A DNA stretch of 16,356 nt from Ferroglobus sp964463865 (lineage in GTDB: Archaea > Halobacteriota > Archaeoglobi > Archaeoglobales > Archaeoglobaceae): NCBI GenBank assembly GCA_964463865.1, contig CAYXDX010000035.1, positions 1 through 16,356 on the forward strand. Direction: 5' to 3'. Below the pieces are notes generated by a model. That model did no database searches, was not told the DNA's origin, and saw nothing but the letters and a program-made list of their open reading frames with translations. Shown here piece after piece: positions 1-6,510 of this stretch. Within the stretch, counting starts at the first letter, position 1, and each line of letters opens with the position of its first letter. Position numbers and translations under genes: made by a program.

Positions 1-5
1 GAGAT

Positions 6-16
6 TTTATATATAA
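6..16 (+). promoter_or_regulatory. Archaeal TATA box of the surface-protein gene
   Basis: The A/T block TTTATATATAA is centred about 49 nt before the ATG at 60. Archaeal transcription usually starts about 25 nt downstream of the box, near position 36, which leaves a leader of roughly 24 nt. That leader contains a strong Shine-Dalgarno sequence, GGAGGT at 45-50, with 9 nt between it and the ATG. This is a leadered promoter, unlike the leaderless-looking ones elsewhere in the window, and suits an abundant surface protein. Any BRE element would lie at or beyond the window edge and cannot be judged. Confidence 0.6.
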
Positions 17-59
17 GAACGTGAAAGGAAGAGGTGCGTGAAAAGGAGGTAGAGAAAGT

Positions 60-3000
60 ATGGGTAAGGTATGGAAAGTAGGGATTGCGGTGTTAGTGGT
101 ACTACTGATGGTAGCGACTGCAAGCGCACAGACTGTTATCAGAGACATGCCAGCAACAGTTTATCCAAACGAGACATTCACAGTTACACTATATCTCAGC
201 TATCCAAACAACTTCGGTGGAATGAAAGAAATCTTTCCGTCAGAATTTGAACTCGTAGGCACACCAACATCTTCCGATCCTGCGAATACTCGGATAAACG
301 TTTCAGGAAACGAAATAACTATCTCGTGGTTTGGCAATGTAACAGTGACGTATCAGCTTAAAGCGCCATCAGTAAACGGCACCTACACGTTTGATGGACA
401 GATATTTTTCCCAACGACCAAGCCAGTCGAGGGTGTGAGTAACATTACTGTGGGTGGTGTTGCACCAACACCCACACCAACGCCAACACAAACACCGAGT
501 GAAGTAACTTACGAATACACTGGAGCCGATGTGACGTTTGTCGATAAGACTGAATCAGCTGTACCGATCGAGGTCATCGTGAAGAACGTTGATGTCGATA
601 AGGATAACCATGTCCTGGCATTAGACTACGGCGACAAGCTTGAGTTCAGCGTTGATGTTCCAGACAAGGCGACAGTGAAAATCGTTGACCTGAAGGGGGG
701 TAAGGTCGTCTATACTGAGAGCTTTACCGGATACAAAGACTTCTCACTGGACACTGTGGGTCTTGACCTGAAGCCTTCTGAGTACACTATTAGAATAACG
801 GCGAGCTATGCTGACAAGACTAACGAGTTCGACCTTAATGATGCCACCAGCTATACTGAAGTGAAGATCGGAAATGAGGTTCTACCGAAAGCAAACTATG
901 TCATAAAGGTTAGACCGAAAGAAGTCGAAAAACCAGTTATTGAAATTATCAGGAAGAACCCGTCCTCAGAAATCGTGAAGGGTGACCTCGCAGTATTCGA
1001 AATAAGGCTCTATGGTGCAGATCAGGGTACCTACTACCTCACGGGTCCATACGACTGGACAACCTTCGACAAGTATTACGGTAAGGTATTCAATGTTGAA
1101 GATCACAAGTTCAAGCTTGTAATTGACACTGAGGAAATATTAGAGAACGGCGGTCAGACTGGAGCTTACAAGTTGAAAGTTGTTAGTGGTGACGCAGATA
1201 ACAGTGTGACGTTCTACATTGTCGGAGCTTCGATTTCGGTTTCGGCGGACAAGGATACCGTCAGACTTGGACAGAAAGTCAAGATAACCGGATCGACCAA
1301 TGTCGCTGAGAGTGGTAGCGACTACGACAAGAACGGCGACAACAAGGTCACGATAAAGATCTACAAGGACACTGTTGCGCCAGAGAACATGGTGGGTGAA
1401 CCGATAGAAGTAAAGATAGACGAGGATGGAACGTTCTCTAAGGAAGTCGAGTTCAAGCTCGACTGGGACACAGGAACTTACAAGGTAGTCGCTGAAGTCA
1501 GTAACGGATACACATCCAAAGAGGAGAGAATAACGATAACTGCTGAGAAGCCGCTACTGGAGATAAAGATGGACACATTGTCATTTGCGAGAGGTGAGGA
1601 GTTCGAAATCAAGGGAACAACGAGCTTGCCCGCTGGTGAGGAAATTGTAATAACGGGACTTGATAAGTTCTCCGACGCACCAGCGACAGTAATTGTTAGG
1701 GTGGATAGTGAAGGAAACTTCAAGACTGACAAGTATAGGGTTAACCCAGACGCTGCTCTGTCGACATACAAGGTCAAAGCGAAATATGAAACTTCAAAGT
1801 ATACTGTAGAAGACTCTGTGAAAATAAAAGTCGTTAGACAAACCTTGGACGTCAATGTTAACAAGAATGTTGTTGCTAAGGGTGGCAAAGTCAAGATAAA
1901 CGGAACGACTACAGTGGAGACTGTGTACATCTATGCGGACTCTAAGGATGTGTTCGAAGGCGTTGCAGCACTACCGTTTGAAAACAAAGAGTTCTCAATT
2001 GCTGACTATCCGACTAAATCTGTAGATGTAAGTGATGACAATACCTTTGAGACTGAACTTGCTGTAAAGGATGACGCAGAAACTGGAACGTACTTGGTCT
2101 ATGTCTTTGCTCCAGCATCTACTGAAAAAATTGATCCAGTGAGTGACGCTCAGAAGATACTCTCTATCACAGTTACTGATGTTGCATTTGCAGAGGTTCC
2201 GGAAAGCATCACGATGATCAAGGGTCAGAAGGTGACATTCAAGGTCGTCATTGACACTCCAAACAAAGATGCTGTTAGACTTGCATGGAAACTTGAGGGG
2301 CAGGGTATCAAAACGAAAGAAATCGATGAAGGAACTCCAGACGACGAGGGTGTTGTAGAAATTGAACTCAAACCGTACTATGACGAAGAGAACAAGGTCC
2401 TCGTATCTGAACCAAGAAAGACTCTCGCCACCGGGATGTACACGCTCAAGTTAACGCTCTACTACACGAAGGGAACCTTGGACAACACCGAGGATGACGA
2501 GAAGGTTGAGGGCGGTACGGTTACAATACCTGTAGAGGTCGTTAACCCAGAAATTTCAGTCAGCGTCCCAAGTGAAGTCAAGAAAGGAGATCAGCTTAAG
2601 GTTACCATAAAGACGAATAGAGAGGAGGGTTACAGCAACATCTTCGTGATTCTCAAGACACCGATGAAGGTATACAGGCAGCAAGTGACGGTTGATGAAA
2701 ATGGTACTGCTGAAGCCGTCTTTGAAACATATGGTTTGCCACTCGGCACGGCTAAGGTATACGTTAGAGACACTCTCGGAACAATAAAGGACAACGACAA
2801 GACATTGTTGAACACTTACTACGACCTTGACCCGGCTGAAGGCTTCGCTAAAGATCTCAAATTCCACGATGATGTGCTCGTTGGTCCATTTGAAGTCAAG
2901 ATAGTCGAAGAACTCACGCCAACACCAACCCCGACGCCCACGCCAACACCAACCCCGACGCCAACACCAACACCAACGCCGACTCCGACTCCGACGCCAA

Positions 3001-3146
3001 CTCCGACGCCCACGCCGGTAGCGGAGAAGACTGAGACGCCAGCTCCGACACCGACCGAAGAGAAGAAGAAGGGACCGGGCTTCGAAGCAGCGTTTGCCAT
3101 CGCCGGACTGCTGGCGGTCGCCTACCTGCTGAGGAGAAGACAGTAA
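60..3146 (+). CDS. S-layer-like PGF-CTERM surface protein with Ig-like repeats
   Basis: This 1028-residue protein is exported and probably forms part of the cell envelope. Residues 1-23 are a signal peptide ending TASA|Q. An N-terminal beta-rich domain (about 24-135) is followed by a Thr/Pro linker (136-146), then a second domain. Five Ig-like repeats start near residues 392, 500, 596, 710 and 832; each opens with a short beta strand, then a [KR]-G or LG turn and often an IxGxT strand. A stalk of 17 Thr-Pro units spans 953-986. The C terminus has the PGF tripeptide at 1006-1008, a hydrophobic helix and a basic tail (RRRQ). That is the known PGF-CTERM signal processed by archaeosortase A and exchanged for a lipid anchor. 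The chain is acidic and Lys-rich, as in thermophile surface proteins. The ATG at 60 is supported by GGAGGT at 45-50. Its role as the main S-layer protein is inferred; a large adhesin is the alternative. Confidence 0.85.
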   Translation: MGKVWKVGIAVLVVLLMVATASAQTVIRDMPATVYPNETFTVTLYLSYPNNFGGMKEIFPSEFELVGTPTSSDPANTRINVSGNEITISWFGNVTVTYQLKAPSVNGTYTFDGQIFFPTTKPVEGVSNITVGGVAPTPTPTPTQTPSEVTYEYTGADVTFVDKTESAVPIEVIVKNVDVDKDNHVLALDYGDKLEFSVDVPDKATVKIVDLKGGKVVYTESFTGYKDFSLDTVGLDLKPSEYTIRITASYADKTNEFDLNDATSYTEVKIGNEVLPKANYVIKVRPKEVEKPVIEIIRKNPSSEIVKGDLAVFEIRLYGADQGTYYLTGPYDWTTFDKYYGKVFNVEDHKFKLVIDTEEILENGGQTGAYKLKVVSGDADNSVTFYIVGASISVSADKDTVRLGQKVKITGSTNVAESGSDYDKNGDNKVTIKIYKDTVAPENMVGEPIEVKIDEDGTFSKEVEFKLDWDTGTYKVVAEVSNGYTSKEERITITAEKPLLEIKMDTLSFARGEEFEIKGTTSLPAGEEIVITGLDKFSDAPATVIVRVDSEGNFKTDKYRVNPDAALSTYKVKAKYETSKYTVEDSVKIKVVRQTLDVNVNKNVVAKGGKVKINGTTTVETVYIYADSKDVFEGVAALPFENKEFSIADYPTKSVDVSDDNTFETELAVKDDAETGTYLVYVFAPASTEKIDPVSDAQKILSITVTDVAFAEVPESITMIKGQKVTFKVVIDTPNKDAVRLAWKLEGQGIKTKEIDEGTPDDEGVVEIELKPYYDEENKVLVSEPRKTLATGMYTLKLTLYYTKGTLDNTEDDEKVEGGTVTIPVEVVNPEISVSVPSEVKKGDQLKVTIKTNREEGYSNIFVILKTPMKVYRQQVTVDENGTAEAVFETYGLPLGTAKVYVRDTLGTIKDNDKTLLNTYYDLDPAEGFAKDLKFHDDVLVGPFEVKIVEELTPTPTPTPTPTPTPTPTPTPTPTPTPTPTPTPTPVAEKTETPAPTPTEEKKKGPGFEAAFAIAGLLAVAYLLRRRQ
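2916..3017 (+). repeat. 17-unit Thr-Pro coding microsatellite (stalk)
   Basis: The 102 bases encode 17 uninterrupted Thr-Pro units, one per 6 nt. Codons vary (ACG, ACA, ACT / CCA, CCG, CCC), so the array is kept for its protein sequence and is not a pure DNA repeat. Thr-Pro stalks of this kind commonly carry O-glycans and hold the folded domains away from the membrane anchor. The array can still gain or lose 6-nt units by slippage without shifting the frame. Confidence 0.85.
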
Positions 3147-3150
3147 ACCC

Positions 3151-3178
3151 AATTTTTTCCCCTTTTTCTTTTAATTTT
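3151..3178 (+). terminator. T-rich archaeal terminator after the surface-protein gene
   Basis: Just after the TAA at 3144-3146 are three T-runs separated by C and A: TTTTTT, then TTTTT, then TTTTAATTTT. There is no obvious hairpin. Archaeal intrinsic termination typically needs only oligo-T tracts on the coding strand, so this fits. From 3179 to about 3368 I see no convincing gene, promoter or repeat. Confidence 0.55.
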
Positions 3179-3368
3179 CGACTTGCAAGTTAAGATTTCG
3201 AGAGCTATTTTCAGCTAAGGCGTCTTACAAACTGTGTAGTATCGCTTTTTACCCGTTTTAACGACTGTTTATTCAACGCGACCGGATCGAGCCGTATTTT
3301 CAAACGTTTTCCGTAGCAAGAGTTTAAAGCGCGAAAATAGTATCTGCTTTTGATACGAGTTCCACCTT

Positions 3369-3619
3369 GAAAAGGATTTTGAAGCCTTTAAAATTCTTAG
3401 AGAAAAGGGTCTGAACGAAGACGCCGTCTCAGGAGGGTGCTGTGCGGTGTTACACCTGTGCGAAGCAATAGGTTTAAAGGATCCGAAAGACGTGCTTGAC
3501 GAAATTCGGAAAAGTTGAAGGGTGTTCCTCGACAAAGGCTTAGCTTCTCACATAATTGTTGTAGGGGATTTTCCGCCCCATTTTAGAAAAATCGGATGGT
3601 TAAAAATGCGAAAACGTTA
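3369..3619 (+). pseudogene. Decayed reading frame, possible nucleotidyltransferase remnant
   Basis: One frame reads as protein-like sequence on both sides of in-frame stops. A stop lies at 3351-3353. The first segment (3369-3515) runs from EKDFEAFKILREKGLNEDA to DPKDVLDEIRKS and ends in TGA. After the TGA at 3516-3518 the same frame continues VFLDKGLASHIIVVGDFPPH and ends in TAA at 3617-3619. The segment around HIIVVGDFPP resembles the strand-plus-loop seen in small MNT nucleotidyltransferases, and broken HEPN/MNT pairs follow directly. The family assignment is an inference from a short stretch. I do not recognise the first segment. No start codon with a ribosome site or TATA box is visible. 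The antisense frame over 3269-3535 has no family features and is probably a shadow. Confidence 0.3.
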
Positions 3620-3646
3620 ACTTGGCTGAGGCGACATTTGAGATAG

Positions 3647-4033
3647 ATGAGTCTTGAAGAAATTGAGATTTTGAGGGAGAGGTCGGAAAAGTTTTTGAAA
3701 AACGGGGAAGATCTGTTAAAGAAAGGAGTCTACGATCTCGCAGCATTTAACATACAGCAGTCAGTAGAACTCTATCTAAAATACAAACTTTTCGTTCTGT
3801 CTGGAGATTATCCGAAGACACACTCTCTCAAGAAGCTACTCAAGGAAATCGGGAAAGTTACTGAAAAGCTTGAGGAAGTTAGATCGTTTGTGGAAGAACA
3901 CGTAGATGGATTATCGAATCTTGAAAATGCCTACATAACCTCGCGATAAATTCCAACCGAATTCGAAAAGAAGGAGGTCGAAAACATGCTCAACTTGGCG
4001 AGGAAAATAAGGAAGTTCGTTGATGAGTTATGA
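3647..4033 (+). pseudogene. HEPN (HepT-like) toxin gene with premature TAA
   Basis: The product would be a HEPN-domain protein, the toxin half of a HEPN/MNT pair; such proteins are RNases in characterised systems. The first 100 codons give a typical HEPN start: amphipathic helix, then AAFNIQQSVELYLKYKLF, then KTHSLKKLL, ending in NAYITSR. A TAA follows at 3947-3949. Past it the same frame continues without interruption, IPTEFEKKEVENMLNLARK and on to DEL, and stops at TGA 4031-4033. The whole is 128 codons, the normal family length. Homologues of this type usually have Tyr at this place (SRYIP or SRYLP), so one base change from TAC or TAT to TAA explains the break. The final TGA overlaps the next ATG (ATGA at 4030), the usual coupling with the MNT partner. 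I see no ribosome site before the ATG at 3647. A sequencing error is possible. Confidence 0.75.
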
Positions 4034-4369
4034 AGCTGATGGACGCTGTTAGGGAAATTGTTAAGGAGGAGAGACTTTGAAAATTACATGCACTACGCTA
4101 AGTTAATAAAGAGGATAGCTGAAGAGGAACTTGGAAAAGCGGAAGTTTTCGTCGTTGGATCGGTCGTGGAGGGGAGATATACGCCGGCAAGCGACATAGA
4201 CATTCTCGTGGTTTCGGAAAACACTCCGAAATCTCAGTGGGAGCGGAGTAAAGTTAGAGCAAAGATCATGAGAGAAATAGACGTGTTTGCCCCTTTTGAA
4301 ATACACGTAGTAACTCCGAAGGAATTTGAGTGGAACAAAAAATTTTGTAGGAAAATGAGAAGAGCTTAG
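4030..4369 (+). pseudogene. MNT nucleotidyltransferase (antitoxin) gene with a 1-nt frameshift
   Basis: This is the partner of the HEPN gene: a minimal nucleotidyltransferase of the MntA type, which in studied systems neutralises HEPN toxins by adding AMP. From the ATG at 4030, which overlaps the HEPN stop as ATGA, the frame reads MKLMDAVREIVKEE and would end at TGA 4078. Dropping one G near 4066-4071 joins it to a second frame reading RDFENYMHYAKLIKRIAEE, then VVGSVVEGRYTPASDIDILVV, with the GS...DxD catalytic signature, and ending KFCRKMRRA. The repaired product is 112 residues, normal for the family. The uninterrupted part could start only from a TTG at 4058, which lacks a sensible upstream signal. 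The active-site residues are intact, so this loss is recent, or the extra base is a sequencing error. Confidence 0.75.
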
Positions 4370-4580
4370 CATGGTAGATGGAATAAGTTAGAAAGTTCGT
4401 TGAAAAGTTGATTCACGATCTCGTGAAGCTGCTTGACGAACTTTCGGCGACGCGAAATTAACCGACGCTTAACATTGACCTCAGAGACTACGCGAGGGGG
4501 TTTTATAGGAGGGAAGTGGAGAAGCCTCCGGAGGTTTGCTCTTCTAAAGGAAATTACTATAGGGACGTTTCTACTCTCTT

Positions 4581-4625
4581 CTGACGTGGTATAGAAGGTT
4601 TTGCAAGAAAATGGAGGGAGTTTGA
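4581..4625 (+). pseudogene. Probable C-terminal tail of a third MNT gene
   Basis: The frame reads LTWYRRFCKKMEGV then TGA. It matches the tail of the MNT gene upstream (FEWNKKFCRKMRRA) in pattern and in much of its DNA, including the shared AAAATG core. Stops at 4560 and 4545 cut the frame upstream, so only the tail is recognisable. The DNA between 4370 and 4580 has helix-like scraps, for example KFVEKLIHDLVKLLDEL in one frame at about 4395-4440, but nothing I can name. It may be the worn body of this gene or of an unrelated one. Confidence 0.4.
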
Positions 4626-4636
4626 GCCGCGAAAAA

Positions 4637-4647
4637 GTTTTATTAAA
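4637..4647 (+). promoter_or_regulatory. TATA box in front of the second HEPN pseudogene
   Basis: GTTTTATTAAA is centred about 28 nt before the ATG at 4671, and no Shine-Dalgarno sequence lies between. The spacing is that of a leaderless archaeal promoter. If functional, it would still transcribe a broken operon. Confidence 0.45.
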
Positions 4648-4670
4648 CTATAAGAATAGGTTTTGTGGTA

Positions 4671-5010
4671 ATGAGGGAAGAAGTAATGTTGTGGTGGAAA
4701 CAAGCTTTAAAAGATCTCGAAGCAGCAGAAAAGAATTTTCAAATAGGGCTGTATTACGTTTCTGCTTTCCTTAATATTAAAATCAATTCCCGAACTCTCG
4801 CGCTTTCTTGTGTATCCTGGTAAGAAAGTTGGTATTCCCAAAGAATTTGAGAGCCAGTTGAGGAAATTAACGCCGGATTTTGTTATGTCCCGTTATCCAG
4901 ACGCCGCGCAAACAGCACCTTACGAATTGTACGACGAAGAAATAGCTAAAGAAAAGCTGGATATTGCAAGGAGCGTGATAGCGTGGGTGAGGAAAGAGTT
5001 AGAGAAATAA
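4671..5010 (+). pseudogene. Second HEPN (HepT-like) gene with an internal deletion
   Basis: A HEPN toxin-type protein is visible in two frames. From ATG 4671 it reads MREEVMLWWKQALKDLEAAE and on to YYVSAFL at about 4772. Here intact HEPN proteins continue with a QQAAEKALKAL-like helix, which is missing. From about 4774 the next frame resumes with ILKSIPELSRFLVYPGKKVG, continues through PKEFESQLRKLTPDF, SRYPDAAQTAPYELYDEE and ends WVRKELEK, TAA at 5008-5010. The two halves are out of register, so the loss is about a dozen codons plus a frame change. The part from 4810 can be read as a 66-codon frame from GTG, but it is only the C-terminal half. The second helix of the HEPN bundle is gone, so no working toxin is expected. 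Confidence 0.75.
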
Positions 5011-5251
5011 GTGAGTTTATTTATAAAATCAAAAAAGTTCAATCCTCAAAAAATTATTCTTTTTGGGTCAAGAGCGAATGGTGAGCATTTAGAAGATGAT
5101 GAACTTTTTAAAAAGACTTGAAATGGTTTACGAACTTTGGGATGGCGAAAGGAGAGTAGACGTCTTGTGTTACACTCCTGAAGAATTCGAGAAGAAAAGA
5201 AAGCAGTTGGGCGTCGTCAAAAAGGCTGTTGAAGAAGGGACGGTGCTGTAA
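4983..5251 (+). pseudogene. Second MNT nucleotidyltransferase gene, active site deleted
   Basis: This partner of the second HEPN gene overlaps its end by 28 nt. Three frames must be joined. The first, from GTG 4983, reads VGEERVREISEFIYKIKK. After an extra A in the A-run at 5031-5036, the second frame reads FNPQKIILFGSRANGEHLED (5038-5097), including the GSRA nucleotide-binding motif. From 5099 a third frame reads MNFLKRLEMVYELWDGERR, then VDVLCYTPEEFEKKRKQLG and ends GTVL, TAA. In intact homologues an SD[YIL]D strand follows HLED; that segment, with the catalytic Asp pair, is absent, so a deletion of perhaps 40-50 nt is inferred. The A-run indel could be a sequencing artefact; the missing active site is much harder to explain that way. 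Confidence 0.75.
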
Positions 5252-5278
5252 ATTACTCTCCATAATTCGAGGCAACCC

Positions 5279-5286
5279 TTATATTA
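5279..5286 (+). promoter_or_regulatory. TATA box of mat (leaderless-type promoter)
   Basis: TTATATTA is centred about 26 nt before the ATG at 5309, so transcription should start at or next to the start codon. No Shine-Dalgarno sequence is present between 5287 and 5308, which is C/T-rich. This supports a leaderless mRNA and supports 5309 as the start. Confidence 0.6.
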
Positions 5287-5308
5287 CCCTCCTTCGAATT
5301 CTCCCCTC

Positions 5309-6508
5309 ATGAGAAACATCGTCGTCGAGGAGTTGGTTCACACTCCTATCGAAGAGCAGAAAATAGAGATAGTCGAGAGGAAGGGCATCGGTCATCCAGA
5401 CAGCCTCGCCGACGGAATAGCCGAGGCGATGAGCAGAGCTCTGTGCAGGGAGTACATAAAGAGAGTCGGCACCGTCCTGCACCACAACACCGACGAGACG
5501 CAGATAGTAGCCGGAAAGGCGAAGCCGAGTTTTGGAGGAGGGGAATTGATACAGCCGATTTACATCCTCCTCGTCGGGAGAGCCACTAAGTTCTTCGACG
5601 GGATCGACATTCCGGCTGACAGAATAGCCTTGAAAGCCGCGAAACAGTACATCAGAGAAGCTATGAGATACCTTGACCCGGAGACTGACGTAATCTTCGA
5701 CGTCAGGCTCGGAGAAGGGTCTACCGACTTGAAAGACGTGTTCGAAAGGCAGAAGGGCAAAGTCCCGCTCGCGAACGACACGAGCTTTGGAATAGGCTAC
5801 GCTCCCCTCTCCGAAACTGAAAGACTCGTCTACAACGTCGAGAGGAGAATTTACGAGGAGTTCAGGAAGAGCGAGAAGGCGATGGGCGAGGACGTGAAGG
5901 TCATGGCTCTGAGAGAAGGAAACAGGATAAAGCTCACAGTTGCGGCTGCGATGGTCGACAGGCACCTTTCGAGCATAAAGGACTACGTCTCCGTGAAGGA
6001 GGAGCTGACGAACTTTATAAAAGACATCTCCGCCGAATACACGGGTAGAGAAGTGGAAGTGTTCGTGAACACAGCCGACGACATCGACAGAGGCGTGGTT
6101 TACCTGACCGTAACTGGCACCTCAGCTGAAAGCGGAGACGACGGAAGCGTTGGAAGGGGGAACAGGTGCAACGGACTCATAACCCCGGGCAGGCCTATGT
6201 CTATGGAGGCTACGAGCGGAAAGAACCCGATAAACCACGTGGGCAAGATTTACAACCTCCTCGCGAACCTGATAGCGAGAGACTGCTACGAGGCCGTGGA
6301 GGGAATAAAGGAGGTGCACGTGAGGATACTCTCCCAGATAGGGAAGCCGATAGACCAGCCGAAGGTCTGCAGCATTCAGATAATTCCAGAGAAGGGATAC
6401 AGCGTCGAAAAGATGGAGAGCAGGGTGAAGACAGTCGCTGACGAGTGGCTCGGAGAGATAACCAAGGTAACGGAAATGGTAATAAACGGGGAAATCAAGA
6501 CTTTTTGA
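5309..6508 (+). CDS. mat: S-adenosylmethionine synthetase, archaeal type
   Basis: The enzyme makes S-adenosylmethionine from methionine and ATP in the cytoplasm, the methyl donor for RNA, protein and lipid modification. The 399-residue protein belongs to the archaeal methionine adenosyltransferase family, which differs strongly from bacterial MetK. Visible marks are GIGHPDSLADGIAEAMS (26-42; the GHPD segment contacts the nucleotide), HHNTDETQIVAGKAKPSFGG (about 58-77), and the glycine-rich GDDGSVGRGNRCNGLITPGR near residue 290. Length is typical of the family. The ATG at 5309 is fixed by the TATA box 26 nt upstream. It ends only 2 nt before the nreA start, so the two are probably co-transcribed. 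Identification is secure. Confidence 0.96.
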   Translation: MRNIVVEELVHTPIEEQKIEIVERKGIGHPDSLADGIAEAMSRALCREYIKRVGTVLHHNTDETQIVAGKAKPSFGGGELIQPIYILLVGRATKFFDGIDIPADRIALKAAKQYIREAMRYLDPETDVIFDVRLGEGSTDLKDVFERQKGKVPLANDTSFGIGYAPLSETERLVYNVERRIYEEFRKSEKAMGEDVKVMALREGNRIKLTVAAAMVDRHLSSIKDYVSVKEELTNFIKDISAEYTGREVEVFVNTADDIDRGVVYLTVTGTSAESGDDGSVGRGNRCNGLITPGRPMSMEATSGKNPINHVGKIYNLLANLIARDCYEAVEGIKEVHVRILSQIGKPIDQPKVCSIQIIPEKGYSVEKMESRVKTVADEWLGEITKVTEMVINGEIKTF

Positions 6509-6510
6509 GG

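Noticed and set aside
2916..3017. Short tandem repeats as a possible CRISPR array
   Set aside because: The 6-nt period is contiguous, without spacers, and in frame with the surface-protein gene.
2819..3100. Minus-strand frame with a long Gly-Val repeat
   Set aside because: It is the antisense reading of the Thr-Pro stalk. The plus-strand gene is complete with signal peptide and PGF-CTERM, and the minus frame has no start signals.
3947..3949. In-frame TAA in the HEPN gene as recoding to pyrrolysine or selenocysteine
   Set aside because: Pyrrolysine uses UAG and selenocysteine UGA; UAA recoding is not known in archaea, and neighbouring genes are also decayed.
4524..4533. CCTCCGGAGG palindrome in the gene graveyard
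   Set aside because: A single 10-bp palindrome with no promoter or gene context; could be chance.
4810..5010. 66-codon frame as an independent small gene
   Set aside because: It is the C-terminal half of a HEPN domain, with the N-terminal half upstream in another frame, and it lacks its own promoter or ribosome site.
5279..5965. Long minus-strand frame opposite mat
   Set aside because: It has no recognisable domain and lies over a well-conserved plus-strand gene; a shadow of biased codon use.
6445..6510. Longer nreA start inside mat
   Set aside because: The extra 22 residues are highly charged and Gly/Asn-rich, overlap mat out of frame, and precede the zinc knuckle that normally opens NreA.
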